In this document: one piece after another, positions 32,461 to 41,998 of the stretch
How the letters are laid out: each line of letters opens with the position of its first letter
Numbering within the stretch: position 1 is the stretch's first letter
Source of the DNA: Clostridium cibarium
Lineage (GTDB): Bacteria > Bacillota > Clostridia > Clostridiales > Clostridiaceae
Direction of reading: 5' to 3'
Assembly: GCF_014836335.1 (NCBI RefSeq)
Contig: NZ_JACSRA010000006.1
Span: 109,896 to 173,895, forward strand
Length of the DNA: 64,000 nucleotides
Program-made: the position numbers and the translations under genes
The notes under the pieces: generated by a model
What the model was told of the DNA's origin: nothing
Database searches by the model: none
Seen by the model: the letters and a program-made list of their open reading frames with translations, nothing else

Positions 32461-34941
32461 TTAAATAAATAAGTTTAATCCTGAATCTTCAGTAGATCCT
32501 AAATATGAAGCAACTCCACCAATTTCAACTCCATCAATAAATTCTTCTTCCTTAATTCCCATAAGTTCCATACTCATAGCACATGCAACAACTTTAACTC
32601 CCATTTTAATAGCATTTTCTATTAATGTTTCTAAGTCATCAACATTATGCTTTTTCATTATTTGTTTTATCATAGCAGATCCCATTCCCATCATATTCAT
32701 TTGAGATAATGGCAACTTACCAGGATGTGATGGTAACATCATATCAAACATCTTTTCCATGGAATCTTTGTTAACCTTTGGCTTATTTTTGCTTTTCAAT
32801 ATATTAAGACCCCAAAAAGTGAAGAACATAGTTACTTCTTTTCCCATAGAAGCAGCTCCTGTAGCAATTATAAATGAAGCTATAGCTTTATCTAAATCGC
32901 CGCTAAATACAACTAAGGTTGCACCATTTTTTTCAGCTGCTACTACTGCATTACCAGTTTCTTTTTTATTTGTTCCCTTTTGTACATAAGCTACAAAAGC
33001 TTTTTCATTCTTATTAAATTCTGATTTTAATAAGGAATTATTAGTTTTCTCACACCATGATTTAATATCCTTGCTGAAACCAGGGTCACTAGCCTTAACT
33101 TCAAGAACTTCTCCATCTTCCATTTTATTTATTTCTTCAAAAACTCTCCTTATTGGCCCCGGACATTGAAGTCCACAAGCATTTAAACTTACCTTTGCAT
33201 TTATCTCTGTTATATCTAAATCCTCTAAATCCATAACTGCTACCTCTTCATTTAGTTTTTTATTTTTTATCTGCTGATTTCCTATACTTTCTTCAGCTCT
33301 TTTTACATAGGAGTATGTTTTTATACCTCCATCCACATTAATAGCATTTATTCCATGTTGCTTCAATATTTGTGAAGCAACATATCCTCTTAAACCAACT
33401 TGACACGTAACATAAATATTTTTATCTTTTGGTATTTGATCTAACCTATCTCGAAGTTTTCCAAGAGGAATATGCATGGAGTTATCAATTTTCCCTGTAA
33501 CAAGCTCAAATTCTTCTCTCACATCTAATATTATTGATTTTTCTTTATCAATTTTATCTACCTCATGCCACTGAATTGTCTCTACAAGACCTTCCATTAT
33601 ATTCGAAGCATAATATCCTAACATATTTACTGGATCTTTTGCTGAATTATATGGTGGTGCATAGCACACTTCAATATCTTGTAAATCATAAACATTAAGA
33701 TTACCTTTTATTGCTGTAGCTATTATATCTATTCGCTTTTCAACTCCATCCATGCCTACCCCTTGGGCTCCAAATATATTCCCAGTCTTAGGATCAAATA
33801 TCATTTTTAATGCTATAGGAAAAGAGCCTGGGTAATATCCTGCATGTGATCCTGGGTGAATATGAATAGTTTTATAATTAATTCCTAGTCTTTTTAGAGT
33901 TTTTTCATTGTTTCCAGTTGTAGCTACAGTATAATCAAATACTTTTGAAACTGATGAACCAAGAGTACCTTTATACTCAGAATTTCTTCCACAAATATTA
34001 TCTGCAACTATTCTTCCTTGTCTGTTTGCAGGCCAAGCTAATGGAATCATTGTAGGTTTTTTGTTTACAAAATCCATAACTTCTACAGCATCACCTAATG
34101 CATAAATATTTTCATCAGATGTCTTCATATATTTATCAATTACAATAGCACCTCTATCATTTAACTTTAAATTAGCTTCCTTAGCTATTGTAGTTTCAGG
34201 CCTTACTCCTATAGACAATACAATCATATCTGCACTTATTTCTTTACCACTATTTAATACCACTTTTCTACCTTTATTTTTAAATACTTTTACTCCATCT
34301 TTTAAAATTAGCTCTACATTTTTGTCTATTAAATGCTCATGAATTATACTTACCATCTCTATATCTAAAGGAGCCATAACTTGTTCACTAGCTTCTACTA
34401 GAGTAACATCTATCCCTCTTTCATAGAGATTTTCAGCCATTTCAAGACCTATGAATCCTCCACCTATAACAACTGCATTTTTAGGTTTATGATTATCGAC
34501 ATAATCTTTTATCTTATCTGTATCTGGAATATTTCTAAGTGTAAATAAATTATCACATTCATCAATACCTGAAATTCCTGGTCTTATTGGACTTGCACCT
34601 GGTGATAGAACTAGCACATCATAATTTTCTTCATAAATATCTCCTGTTTTATAATTTTTTACAGTAACTTTTTTATTTTCTTTATCTATATTGATAACTT
34701 CACTTAGATTTCTTATATCTAAATTAAATTTCCCACTCATTTCTTCTACTGTCTGAACAATTAAATTATCTCTTTCCTTAATTGTCTCTCCTATATAATA
34801 CGGAAGACCACAATTAGCAAAAGATATATATTCACCCTTTTCAAACATAATTATTTCTGCATTTTCATCTAATCTTCTAAGTCTTGCTGCAGTTGATGCT
34901 CCTCCTGCAACTCCACCTACTATAATAATTCTTTTAGCCAT
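32461..34941 (-). CDS. CoA-disulfide reductase / rhodanese / TusA / DsrE-like fusion protein
   Basis: An 826-residue cytoplasmic fusion of four sulfur-handling modules. Residues 1-445: FAD/NAD(P)H pyridine nucleotide-disulfide oxidoreductase with VGGVAGGASTAARLRRL and active Cys in SFANCGLPYYIG (CoA-disulfide reductase type). Residues about 455-550: rhodanese domain with active Cys in VTCQVGLRGYVAS. Residues about 585-655: TusA/SirA domain with LNACGLQCPGP. Residues about 665-826: DsrE-like domain with Cys in VVACAMSMELMG. Family members reduce CoA disulfides, persulfides or polysulfide. The domain order suggests sulfane sulfur is passed from one module to the next. Single gene with AAGGAGAG before the ATG. 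Confidence 0.92.
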   Translation of the reverse strand: MAKRIIIVGGVAGGASTAARLRRLDENAEIIMFEKGEYISFANCGLPYYIGETIKERDNLIVQTVEEMSGKFNLDIRNLSEVINIDKENKKVTVKNYKTGDIYEENYDVLVLSPGASPIRPGISGIDECDNLFTLRNIPDTDKIKDYVDNHKPKNAVVIGGGFIGLEMAENLYERGIDVTLVEASEQVMAPLDIEMVSIIHEHLIDKNVELILKDGVKVFKNKGRKVVLNSGKEISADMIVLSIGVRPETTIAKEANLKLNDRGAIVIDKYMKTSDENIYALGDAVEVMDFVNKKPTMIPLAWPANRQGRIVADNICGRNSEYKGTLGSSVSKVFDYTVATTGNNEKTLKRLGINYKTIHIHPGSHAGYYPGSFPIALKMIFDPKTGNIFGAQGVGMDGVEKRIDIIATAIKGNLNVYDLQDIEVCYAPPYNSAKDPVNMLGYYASNIMEGLVETIQWHEVDKIDKEKSIILDVREEFELVTGKIDNSMHIPLGKLRDRLDQIPKDKNIYVTCQVGLRGYVASQILKQHGINAINVDGGIKTYSYVKRAEESIGNQQIKNKKLNEEVAVMDLEDLDITEINAKVSLNACGLQCPGPIRRVFEEINKMEDGEVLEVKASDPGFSKDIKSWCEKTNNSLLKSEFNKNEKAFVAYVQKGTNKKETGNAVVAAEKNGATLVVFSGDLDKAIASFIIATGAASMGKEVTMFFTFWGLNILKSKNKPKVNKDSMEKMFDMMLPSHPGKLPLSQMNMMGMGSAMIKQIMKKHNVDDLETLIENAIKMGVKVVACAMSMELMGIKEEEFIDGVEIGGVASYLGSTEDSGLNLFI

Positions 34942-35230
34942 AGTAACTCTCCTTATTATTAAAACTTATATAATTAGCTTTTTAACAATCTTTTTCTTCT
35001 TTTATTTTAGTTTAACCCATATATCTCTTTTCATCTGTGACTTTATCACATAGATAATAAGATAACTTTTTTAACTTTATTTTAAGATAAATTTACTACC
35101 ATTTAACGATAAATTATCCAATATTGTATAGACTTAACTAAATAGATACTGTACTATTGTTTTATATTTCCAAATTTTAATACATATATGGATTAATATT
35201 GGATCAAAAATAATTTGAGGAGGAATTATA

Positions 35231-36577
35231 ATGAATTTATTACGTAAAACAAAATTCACATCAATGCTAACAGCTGCAATTCTGGCTGTTACATTTATAC
35301 TACCTATAACAAAAATAACTGCACAAACTTATGAATCGGATAAAACATTTAAAGTTCTATCTCTAAATGTAGCTGGGTTGCCAGCGATGCTTTCTAGCAG
35401 TAATCCAAGTGCAAATACTCGTTTAATGAGTCCACTATTAAATAACTATGATCTCGTTAGTGTTCAAGAAGATTTTGCTTATCATAATGATTTAACATCA
35501 AAGATTACACTTCCTTACTTAACCCCTACAAGTGGTAATGTCCCAACGGGTGATGGGATGAACTTTATGTCTCGCTTCCCTCTTTATGAAACAACACGCT
35601 ATAAGTGGAAAGACTCTTATGGGGTTATAACACATGGTGCAGATCAAATGACACCAAAAGGAATCTTATATTCTTCTATGGAAATTGAACCTGGTTACTT
35701 TGTTGATATTTATGATATTCACGCAGATGCTGACACTGATGAAGGTTCTCTTAAGGCTAGACGTTCAAACATGGAACAACTTGCTTCCCTTATAAACGAA
35801 CGTTCAACTGGAAAAGCTGTTATTGTTATAGGTGACACTAACTCACGTTATACAAGAGCTGGTGATAACTTTGAGGATGCTGTTGTTAAAAAATGTGGAT
35901 TAACAGATGCATGGATTCAACTCATTAGAAATGGTACCGTACCTCAAGATGGTGATGCTTTGATGGACACAGCTCACAGAAATGGCCCAAACAATGAGGT
36001 GGTTGATAAAATATTCTACAGAAGTGGTAAAAATGTTAACTTAACTGCTACAAGCTATGCACTTCTTGAAAAAGAATTTACTGATGCCAGTGGTAATCAA
36101 CTTTCTGACCATTACCCTATTACTACAACATTTAAATACTCACTTAATAAAGAAATTCAAATGAGTGAAACCTTCGGCGGAGCAGGTGGTACTGGATTTA
36201 GCTTTAGTGAAAAGATGAATAATAGTATGCCAACTAAAATTGCTATTAGAAGTGGATCACGTCTTGATTCCATAGCTTTTACCTACAATAACACTGTAGC
36301 TCAAGCTGGTGGAACAGGTGGTACTTATAAAGAACTTGTTCTAGGTAAAAATGAATATATAACATCAATGGAACTTTCTAAAGCTCAAAAAAGCACTTTC
36401 GGAACAAATAGAATTTCCTATATTAAGCTAACTACCAATTTAGGACATGTATTAGAAGGTGGCACCAAGGATGAAGTTAAAACTTTTACAGCTCCAAAAG
36501 GATATGCTATTGCTGGAGTATATGGCTTTGCTGATGATGAAGTTGATAGGCTTGGTGCAATTTATAAAACATTATAA
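35231..36577 (+). CDS. Secreted endonuclease/exonuclease/phosphatase-fold enzyme with C-terminal jacalin-like domain
   Basis: A 448-residue exported protein: signal peptide 1-31, an EEP-fold catalytic domain at about 38-305, and a jacalin-like beta-prism domain at about 312-448. Catalytic positions seen: Asn in SLNVAGLP, Glu in VSVQEDF, His in YDIHADADT, Asp/Asn in VIGDTNSRY, and Asp-His in LSDHYPI. The tail has GGAGGTGFSF and GVYGFADDEVDRLGAIY typical of jacalin-like lectins. Substrate could be a nucleic acid, sphingomyelin-like lipid or inositol phosphate. Arg codons are mostly CGT/CGC, unlike the AGA habit of neighbours, suggesting transfer. Confidence 0.85.
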   Translation: MNLLRKTKFTSMLTAAILAVTFILPITKITAQTYESDKTFKVLSLNVAGLPAMLSSSNPSANTRLMSPLLNNYDLVSVQEDFAYHNDLTSKITLPYLTPTSGNVPTGDGMNFMSRFPLYETTRYKWKDSYGVITHGADQMTPKGILYSSMEIEPGYFVDIYDIHADADTDEGSLKARRSNMEQLASLINERSTGKAVIVIGDTNSRYTRAGDNFEDAVVKKCGLTDAWIQLIRNGTVPQDGDALMDTAHRNGPNNEVVDKIFYRSGKNVNLTATSYALLEKEFTDASGNQLSDHYPITTTFKYSLNKEIQMSETFGGAGGTGFSFSEKMNNSMPTKIAIRSGSRLDSIAFTYNNTVAQAGGTGGTYKELVLGKNEYITSMELSKAQKSTFGTNRISYIKLTTNLGHVLEGGTKDEVKTFTAPKGYAIAGVYGFADDEVDRLGAIYKTL

Positions 36578-36579
36578 TT

Positions 36580-36609
36580 AAAAAGCCCCTTTTTGTAGGG
36601 GCCTTTTTC
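36580..36609. terminator. Bidirectional terminator, AAAAAGCCCC...GGGGCCTTTTT
   Basis: A G+C-rich stem with flanking A and T tracts, between convergent genes. Confidence 0.9.
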
Positions 36610-36631
36610 TATATTATAAACAAACCTTCAA

Positions 36632-38203
36632 TTAAATCAATCCATGTTCTTTTAAAAATTCCTGTGCTACAACATCTGGCTCCATTTGAAGTTCATCAAC
36701 TTTGTAATTTAACTCCCTCATAACATCATTAGTTAAAGTATCCCCTAATTCCTCAATCAACGGTTGAATTTCAGGGTGTTTTTCTAAAATTTCTTCTCTA
36801 ATTATTGGTGTGGCATAATATGGAGGAAAAAATTTCTTATCATCATCTAATGAAACTAAATTAAATTTTTTAAGAAGTCCATCAGTAGAAAATGCATCTA
36901 CAATATCAACCTCTTTATTTAATAGTGCCGTATAACGTGGGGATCCATCTAGACCGATAGTATCTTTAAAATTCAGATTATAGGTTTTAGAAATACCAGG
37001 TAGTCCATCAGCTCTATTTAAAAATTCTAAAGTAGTTCCAACTTTCAAATTACTAGTAATATTAGATAGATCACTTATATTTTTTAAGTTGTACTTTTCA
37101 GCTGTTTCTTTTGTAACACTTAAAGTATACGTATTATTAAATCCCATTTGCTTTAAAGTCTCAATATTATATTTATTTTTCAAGTCATCTTTTGCAACGT
37201 TATATACTTTATCAACATCACTAATAGGTTCATACTTCAATACATCTCCATAAATAGTTCCGCTATAATCAACATACATATCTATGTCTCCTGACTTCAT
37301 AGCTCCAAAACAAACTTGTGTTCCACCTAAATTTATTTTTCTATTAACTTTAATATCAGTTTTATTTTCAATAACATCAGCTATCATATTAGAAATAATA
37401 TGTTGTTCAGTGAAATCTTTGCTTCCTATTGTTATAACTTTACTGCTTTCAACTCTATTTGCTAAAGATGTAAAAATAAATATCCCTAAAACTGCCATTG
37501 CAGATATAGCTAAGATGCTTTTGCTTCTCCTTTTTTGCTTTTTTAATCTTGCAAAATCTGTATTATTCACTTTTTGTAAACTAATTGGAGTTACAAGTTT
37601 TTCAACAAGTGATGCTAAAAAATCTACAAATAGTGCAAGAATACATGCAGGTATAGCACCAGCTAGAATTTGATTTGTATTTACAGTTCTTATACCTGAA
37701 AATACTAAATACCCTAATCCTCCAGCTCCAATAAATGCTGACATGGTCATTAACCCTACAGCTGTAACAGCTGAAATACGAACACCAGCCATTATAACCG
37801 GTAACGCTAAAGGAATTTGAATCTTCGTAAGAACTTGAAACTTTGTAAGACCAATTCCTTTTGCTGCTTCAATAGTTTGTTCATTAATACTATCTATCCC
37901 TGTATAAGTATTTTTAATAATTGGTAACAATGAATATAAAACAACGGTGACAATTGCAGGAAGCGTACCTATTCCTAAAAATGGTATAGCAAATCCTAAT
38001 AATGCCATGCTAGGAATTGCCTGAACTACATTAGCTGCTCCAAGTATAGGCTTGTTTAATTTTTTTATATAACATATAAATATTCCTAGTGGAACACCAA
38101 TTAAAATAGCTATTGCAACTGAAATAAAAGTAAGCTGAATATGCTCGATAGTAAGTGAAAATATTTGCGACTTATTTTCAAAAAAATATTCAAAGAAATT
38201 CAT
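36632..38203 (-). CDS. ABC transporter permease-substrate-binding fusion (OpuB/OpuC/EgtUBC type)
   Basis: A 523-residue fusion. Residues about 1-215 are a binding-protein-dependent permease with six hydrophobic segments and the EAAKGIGLTKFQVLTKIQIP coupling motif. A transmembrane linker near 230-250 tethers a C-terminal substrate-binding domain (IGSKDFTEQHIISNMIADV onward) outside the cell. This layout matches EgtUBC ergothioneine importers and choline/betaine OpuB-OpuC systems. The substrate cannot be fixed from sequence; quaternary amines are the family rule. Start ATG at 38203 lies 1 bp after the ATPase stop and 9 bp after AAGGAGG. Confidence 0.88.
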   Translation of the reverse strand: MNFFEYFFENKSQIFSLTIEHIQLTFISVAIAILIGVPLGIFICYIKKLNKPILGAANVVQAIPSMALLGFAIPFLGIGTLPAIVTVVLYSLLPIIKNTYTGIDSINEQTIEAAKGIGLTKFQVLTKIQIPLALPVIMAGVRISAVTAVGLMTMSAFIGAGGLGYLVFSGIRTVNTNQILAGAIPACILALFVDFLASLVEKLVTPISLQKVNNTDFARLKKQKRRSKSILAISAMAVLGIFIFTSLANRVESSKVITIGSKDFTEQHIISNMIADVIENKTDIKVNRKINLGGTQVCFGAMKSGDIDMYVDYSGTIYGDVLKYEPISDVDKVYNVAKDDLKNKYNIETLKQMGFNNTYTLSVTKETAEKYNLKNISDLSNITSNLKVGTTLEFLNRADGLPGISKTYNLNFKDTIGLDGSPRYTALLNKEVDIVDAFSTDGLLKKFNLVSLDDDKKFFPPYYATPIIREEILEKHPEIQPLIEELGDTLTNDVMRELNYKVDELQMEPDVVAQEFLKEHGLI

Positions 38204-38204
38204 A

Positions 38205-39329
38205 CTACACATCCTCCTTAATATATGGATCACTAAGAGTTGTAACAAGGCTACTTTTTGTTATCAACCCAACTAGTACTCCTTCCTCGTTTAATACAGG
38301 TACATTTGATATATCATTATCATTAATCATATTTAAAATATCAATTAAAGTATCTTTAGGATTAGCATATAGAAACTCTTTGTTAATTATATTATTAACC
38401 TCAGTAGTCTTATCACTACTAAGTCGTATATCCTTTGCCTTAATAATACCCTCAAGCTTCTTAGATTTATCTTCAACCACCATAAGAGTATCAACTTTAG
38501 AAGATCTCATCTTCTCAATACATTTAAATAAAGATAAATTACTTTGACAGGTTACTGGATTTTCTATCATAATATCTTCAGCTTTAATAAATTCTGGAGA
38601 ACCCCAAATCCTCTTTCTTCCTACGAACTCTGATACAAATTCATTAATTGGATTCTTTAAAATATTTTCAGGAGTATCATATTGTACTATCTTTCCTTTA
38701 TGCATGATGCATATCTTATCAGCCAATTTGACAGCCTCATCCATATCATGCGTTACAAAGACTATGGTCTTTTTCATTTTCGATTGAAGATTTATAAGTT
38801 CATCTTGCAATCCATTTCTAGTTATTGGATCTAGAGCTGAAAACGGCTCGTCCATCAATATAATATCTGGATCTGTAGCAAATGCTCTTGCTACACCAAC
38901 CCTTTGTTGTTGTCCTCCACTAAGTTCTGTTGGATATCTATTAAGAAACTTTTCACTATCTAAACCGACCATATCCATAAGTTCGTATGTTCTTTGTGTG
39001 ATTTTTTTAGTATCTTCTTTTTTTATTTTAGAGATTAATTCAATGTTTTCTTTTATAGTCATATGAGGAAACAATCCAGTTTGTTGAATGACATATCCTA
39101 TATTTCTTCTTAGTTCTATAACGTCTTTATCATTTATATCTTGTCCATTTATATAAATTTGCCCTGATGTCATTTTTATAAGTTTATTAATCATTTTTAA
39201 GGTTGTTGTTTTTCCACAACCACTCCCCCCTATGATTGCCACTAGTTGTCCTTTCTCAATTTCAAAGGAAATATCAGATAAAACTGTACTATTTTTGAAT
39301 TTCTTCGTAACATTTTTAAATTTAATCAA
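38205..39329 (-). CDS. ABC transporter ATP-binding protein with CBS domains (OpuCA/EgtUA type)
   Basis: A 374-residue ATPase. Walker A GGSGCGKTTTLKMI lies near residue 34, signature LSGGQQQRVGVARAF near 133, and Walker B DIILMDEPFSALD near 155. Two CBS motifs follow from residue about 245 (IENPVTCQSN and YANPKDTLIDILN), as in osmoregulated betaine importers where they sense ionic strength or c-di-AMP. TTG start after GGGGG. It forms an operon with the permease-binding fusion, 1 bp apart. Confidence 0.9.
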   Translation of the reverse strand: MIKFKNVTKKFKNSTVLSDISFEIEKGQLVAIIGGSGCGKTTTLKMINKLIKMTSGQIYINGQDINDKDVIELRRNIGYVIQQTGLFPHMTIKENIELISKIKKEDTKKITQRTYELMDMVGLDSEKFLNRYPTELSGGQQQRVGVARAFATDPDIILMDEPFSALDPITRNGLQDELINLQSKMKKTIVFVTHDMDEAVKLADKICIMHKGKIVQYDTPENILKNPINEFVSEFVGRKRIWGSPEFIKAEDIMIENPVTCQSNLSLFKCIEKMRSSKVDTLMVVEDKSKKLEGIIKAKDIRLSSDKTTEVNNIINKEFLYANPKDTLIDILNMINDNDISNVPVLNEEGVLVGLITKSSLVTTLSDPYIKEDV

Positions 39330-39348
39330 TTTTATTGCCCCCTTTCAT

Positions 39349-39384
39349 AAGTAACAACTTAACGATAACATTAAGTTGTTACTT
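39349..39384. promoter_or_regulatory. Candidate operator before the ABC transporter operon
   Basis: AAGTAACAACTTAA (39349-39362) and TTAAGTTGTTACTT (39371-39384) form a perfect 14-bp inverted repeat with an 8-bp centre, 20 bp upstream of the ATPase start. There is no T-run, so an operator (for the adjacent GntR-RCK_C regulator) is more likely than a terminator. Confidence 0.5.
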
Positions 39385-39410
39385 TTGTCAAATCTCACTT
39401 AATTTTTCTA

Positions 39411-39460
39411 AATAAAAAAACACCTTAATTACACTTATAAAAGTAATAATTAAGATGTTT
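39411..39460 (-). terminator. Terminator after the GntR-RCK_C regulator gene
   Basis: On the minus strand AACATCTTAATTA pairs with TAATTAAGGTGTT (one G-U pair) followed by TTTTTTT. Confidence 0.8.
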
Positions 39461-39471
39461 AATAATTTAAA

Positions 39472-40104
39472 TTATTTCTCTAAAAATAAGAATTTTTGAA
39501 CTCTCTCAAGACAATCTTTATCACCTATAAAATAAAATACATCATTTTCACAAAAACTTGCATATGGCCCTGGCGACATCAACAAATTACCATTTCTTTT
39601 TATTGCTATAATAGTAGCAGCTGTATTATGCCAAAAATTTATATCTGCTGCTGACTTATTCAAATATGGTGTTTCAGCTGTAATTTCAATCTCAAATGGA
39701 ATAAATGGGTTAGTTGAACGAAATCTATCTGTTTTGTCTACTAAATCTGAAAGAACATTACTAAAATAATCTAATTCTTTCTTCTGTTTATTTACACTTT
39801 CAATTATATTTTTCTTTAAACTATCAATAGTTTGAAGATTATCATACTGCCTAATAAATTTAATAGCATTTTCATATGATTTTATGATTACACCACTACC
39901 TTTTGTTGTATCAACAATATCTAAATCATCTAAAACACAAATTGCTCTTCTTGCCGTTTCTGATGAAACTCCATACTGACTAGCTAAAGAAGATCTAGCA
40001 TAAATTTTATCTCCAACCTTATAATGCCCCTCTGCTATTTTGGACGCAATATCAGTTGCTATTTGTTGATACCTTGGAGTCGTTAATTTTATTTTATTTT
40101 CCAT
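39472..40104 (-). CDS. GntR-type regulator with RCK_C (TrkA-C) domain, BusR-like
   Basis: A 210-residue regulator. An N-terminal GntR winged helix (GDKIYARSSLASQYGVSSET near residue 32) is followed by a coiled-coil linker (about 90-125) and a C-terminal RCK_C domain (about 130-210; FIPFEIEITAETPY to NDVFYFIGDKD). This architecture is that of BusR, which binds cyclic di-AMP through RCK_C and represses a betaine importer gene. Here it lies directly before an OpuC/EgtU-type operon, separated by a terminator and a perfect palindrome. c-di-AMP binding is inferred. Confidence 0.85.
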   Translation of the reverse strand: MENKIKLTTPRYQQIATDIASKIAEGHYKVGDKIYARSSLASQYGVSSETARRAICVLDDLDIVDTTKGSGVIIKSYENAIKFIRQYDNLQTIDSLKKNIIESVNKQKKELDYFSNVLSDLVDKTDRFRSTNPFIPFEIEITAETPYLNKSAADINFWHNTAATIIAIKRNGNLLMSPGPYASFCENDVFYFIGDKDCLERVQKFLFLEK

Positions 40105-40168
40105 CTATAATTTTCTCCTATTTTATACTATAAACTTCATAAATTAGTATATCATATCTAATTTAAAT

Positions 40169-41410
40169 TTAATCACTTCTTCTTCTCTTTAATCTAAATA
40201 TAAATAATAAAATCATTAACATAATTATTATAGAACCACAAGCTATAAAACCTATTCTTGCATCAAAAGTTTCTGTAATAACTCCTGCGTAGAAATTTCC
40301 TATAGGAGTAGATCCAGCAAAAACTAAAGTATATACGCTCATTACTCTTCCCCTATACTCATTTCTTGCATTAAGCTGCAAAGTTGAATTTGCACTAGAG
40401 CTAAAACAAATAAAAAAGAATCCAGTAAATGCAAGAAAAATCCCTGTCAGTATATAAGCACTACTTATTCCAGTGAAAATTAAAAATCCTCCTACAATTA
40501 GTGGTACTACATAAATGAAAATCTTCTTTGGTCCTGATTTACTTAATGTTGCAATAAACATAGCTCCAATAAATGATCCCATCCCCATAAAAGACATAAG
40601 AATACCAAATCCAGCTTCATTTTGATTAAGTATTTCTTTTGCAAATACGGGTACAAGTACACTAAAGTTTGGTGCAAATGTCCCCACAATAAAAACAACT
40701 ATAATTGTATTTAAAAGAATATTATGTTTGTAAATATACTTAAGTCCATCTTTAATCTCATCTATTATCTTAGTATCACTTTTAACCTTTCTTTCCACCT
40801 CTTTGGTTTTGATAAAAAATAAACCTACTACAACAGCTGCAAAACTTATTGAATTCACAAAAAAGCATACCTTTACACCATAATATCCCATTACTATTCC
40901 TGCAATTGCTGGTCCTATAATTCTAGCTACATTAAAAACCATAGAATTTAATGCAATAGCATTCATCAAATCTTCCTTGCCTACAAGTTCTATAATAAAA
41001 GACTGTCTCGATGGCATATCTAAGGTATTAACGATTCCAAGTAACGTGGCCATAAGTAATATGTGCCAGTATTGAACTTGTCCACTCCAAACCAGTATAG
41101 CAAGTATAAGAGTAATTATTAGGGAAGTTGTTTGAGTAAATATAAGAATTTTCTTTTTGGAAAACTTATCTATAATTACCCCTGCAAATAATGAAAAAAT
41201 CAACATTGGAGTAAATTGAAGAATTCCAATAAGACTTAATAAAAAAGGTGAATCTGTCAAACTATATGCAAGCCAAGGCTGAGCTATATTCTGCATCTAG
41301 GTACCTATAAGTGAAACACACATCCCTATCCAATAATATCTAAAATTTCTGTGTTTTAAAGAAACAAATGGATTATTGATTTTACTTATAACCCCATTCC
41401 CAACATTCAT
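40169..41410 (-). pseudogene. MFS transporter gene interrupted by one in-frame TAG
   Basis: A complete EntS-like major facilitator gene of 414 codons broken by a single TAG at 41299-41297. The 37 codons before it (starting MNVGNGVISK, ending RYYWIGMCVSLIGT) read directly in frame into MQNIAQPWLAYSLTDSPF. In relatives the stop position is a Trp (GTWMQ), so TGG-to-TAG is the simple explanation. The downstream part keeps eleven or so membrane helices and the DMPSRQSF and NEYRGRVMSVY motifs and is otherwise undamaged, so the change looks recent; a shortened protein from the internal ATG at 41296 would lack the first helix start and a ribosome binding site. 28 bp after the GNAT gene. Drug or siderophore export is only a family guess. 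Confidence 0.8.
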
Positions 41411-41438
41411 CTAACATCCTTCTTTCAACCTTAGTAAT

Positions 41439-41882
41439 TTATATTTTTTCAATAAACATTCTTTGTAAATCCAATCCACTCTTTTCAGATCTAGTTATTG
41501 AACCATCACATTTAAATCCAACCTTTATATAAAAATCAATAGTATCCAATCTAGCATTTAAATATAAATAATCTATATTGTTTTTTTTTGCATTACTAAT
41601 GTGACTTTTCATCATTTCTAATCCAATTCCTTTATTAATAAAATTAGAACTAACAACAACATTGGTAATCTTACCTTTTCCATTTATATTTGTCATCCTC
41701 GAATAAGCTACAACTCTATCTCCACTTAATGCTACTAAATGGAAACTTATTTCATCTAATTTATCATAATCATATTTCTCAATAATATTATATGGCTCAA
41801 AAAGTATAGAAAATCTTAAATCAATTACTTGATCAAATTCTCTATCCTTACATGTTATAAATTTATATTTAATTTTATTCAT
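41439..41882 (-). CDS. GNAT family N-acetyltransferase
   Basis: A 147-residue single-domain acetyltransferase. The acetyl-CoA-binding region is VVVSSNFINKGIGLEMMKSH near residue 75-95, followed by YLNARLDTIDFYIKVGFKC, as in ElaA/YjcF-like members. Substrate unknown. It is the first gene of a unit with the broken MFS transporter. A perfect cre-consensus sequence lies about 100 bp upstream. Confidence 0.85.
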   Translation of the reverse strand: MNKIKYKFITCKDREFDQVIDLRFSILFEPYNIIEKYDYDKLDEISFHLVALSGDRVVAYSRMTNINGKGKITNVVVSSNFINKGIGLEMMKSHISNAKKNNIDYLYLNARLDTIDFYIKVGFKCDGSITRSEKSGLDLQRMFIEKI

Positions 41883-41984
41883 AGCCCCAATTTTCTCCTC
41901 TGTCCATTATAAGTTTTATTAGATTTCTATTTTGCTTAATATCCCCAATTTAATTGTTCCCATTTTAATTACATTTAAGTATAT

Positions 41985-41998
41985 TGTAAGCGCTAACA
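41985..41998 (+). promoter_or_regulatory. Perfect cre consensus (CcpA site)
   Basis: TGTAAGCGCTAACA matches TGWAANCGNTNWCA at every position. It lies between the hypE terminator and the GNAT gene, so it most likely acts on the GNAT-MFS unit. Confidence 0.55.

Noticed and set aside
37284..37673. 129-codon plus-strand frame
   Set aside because: Antisense to the permease-binding fusion; no start signals and no recognisable domain.
39349..39384. Perfect inverted repeat considered as a terminator
   Set aside because: No U-run follows on the minus strand and it sits just upstream of a start codon; operator preferred.
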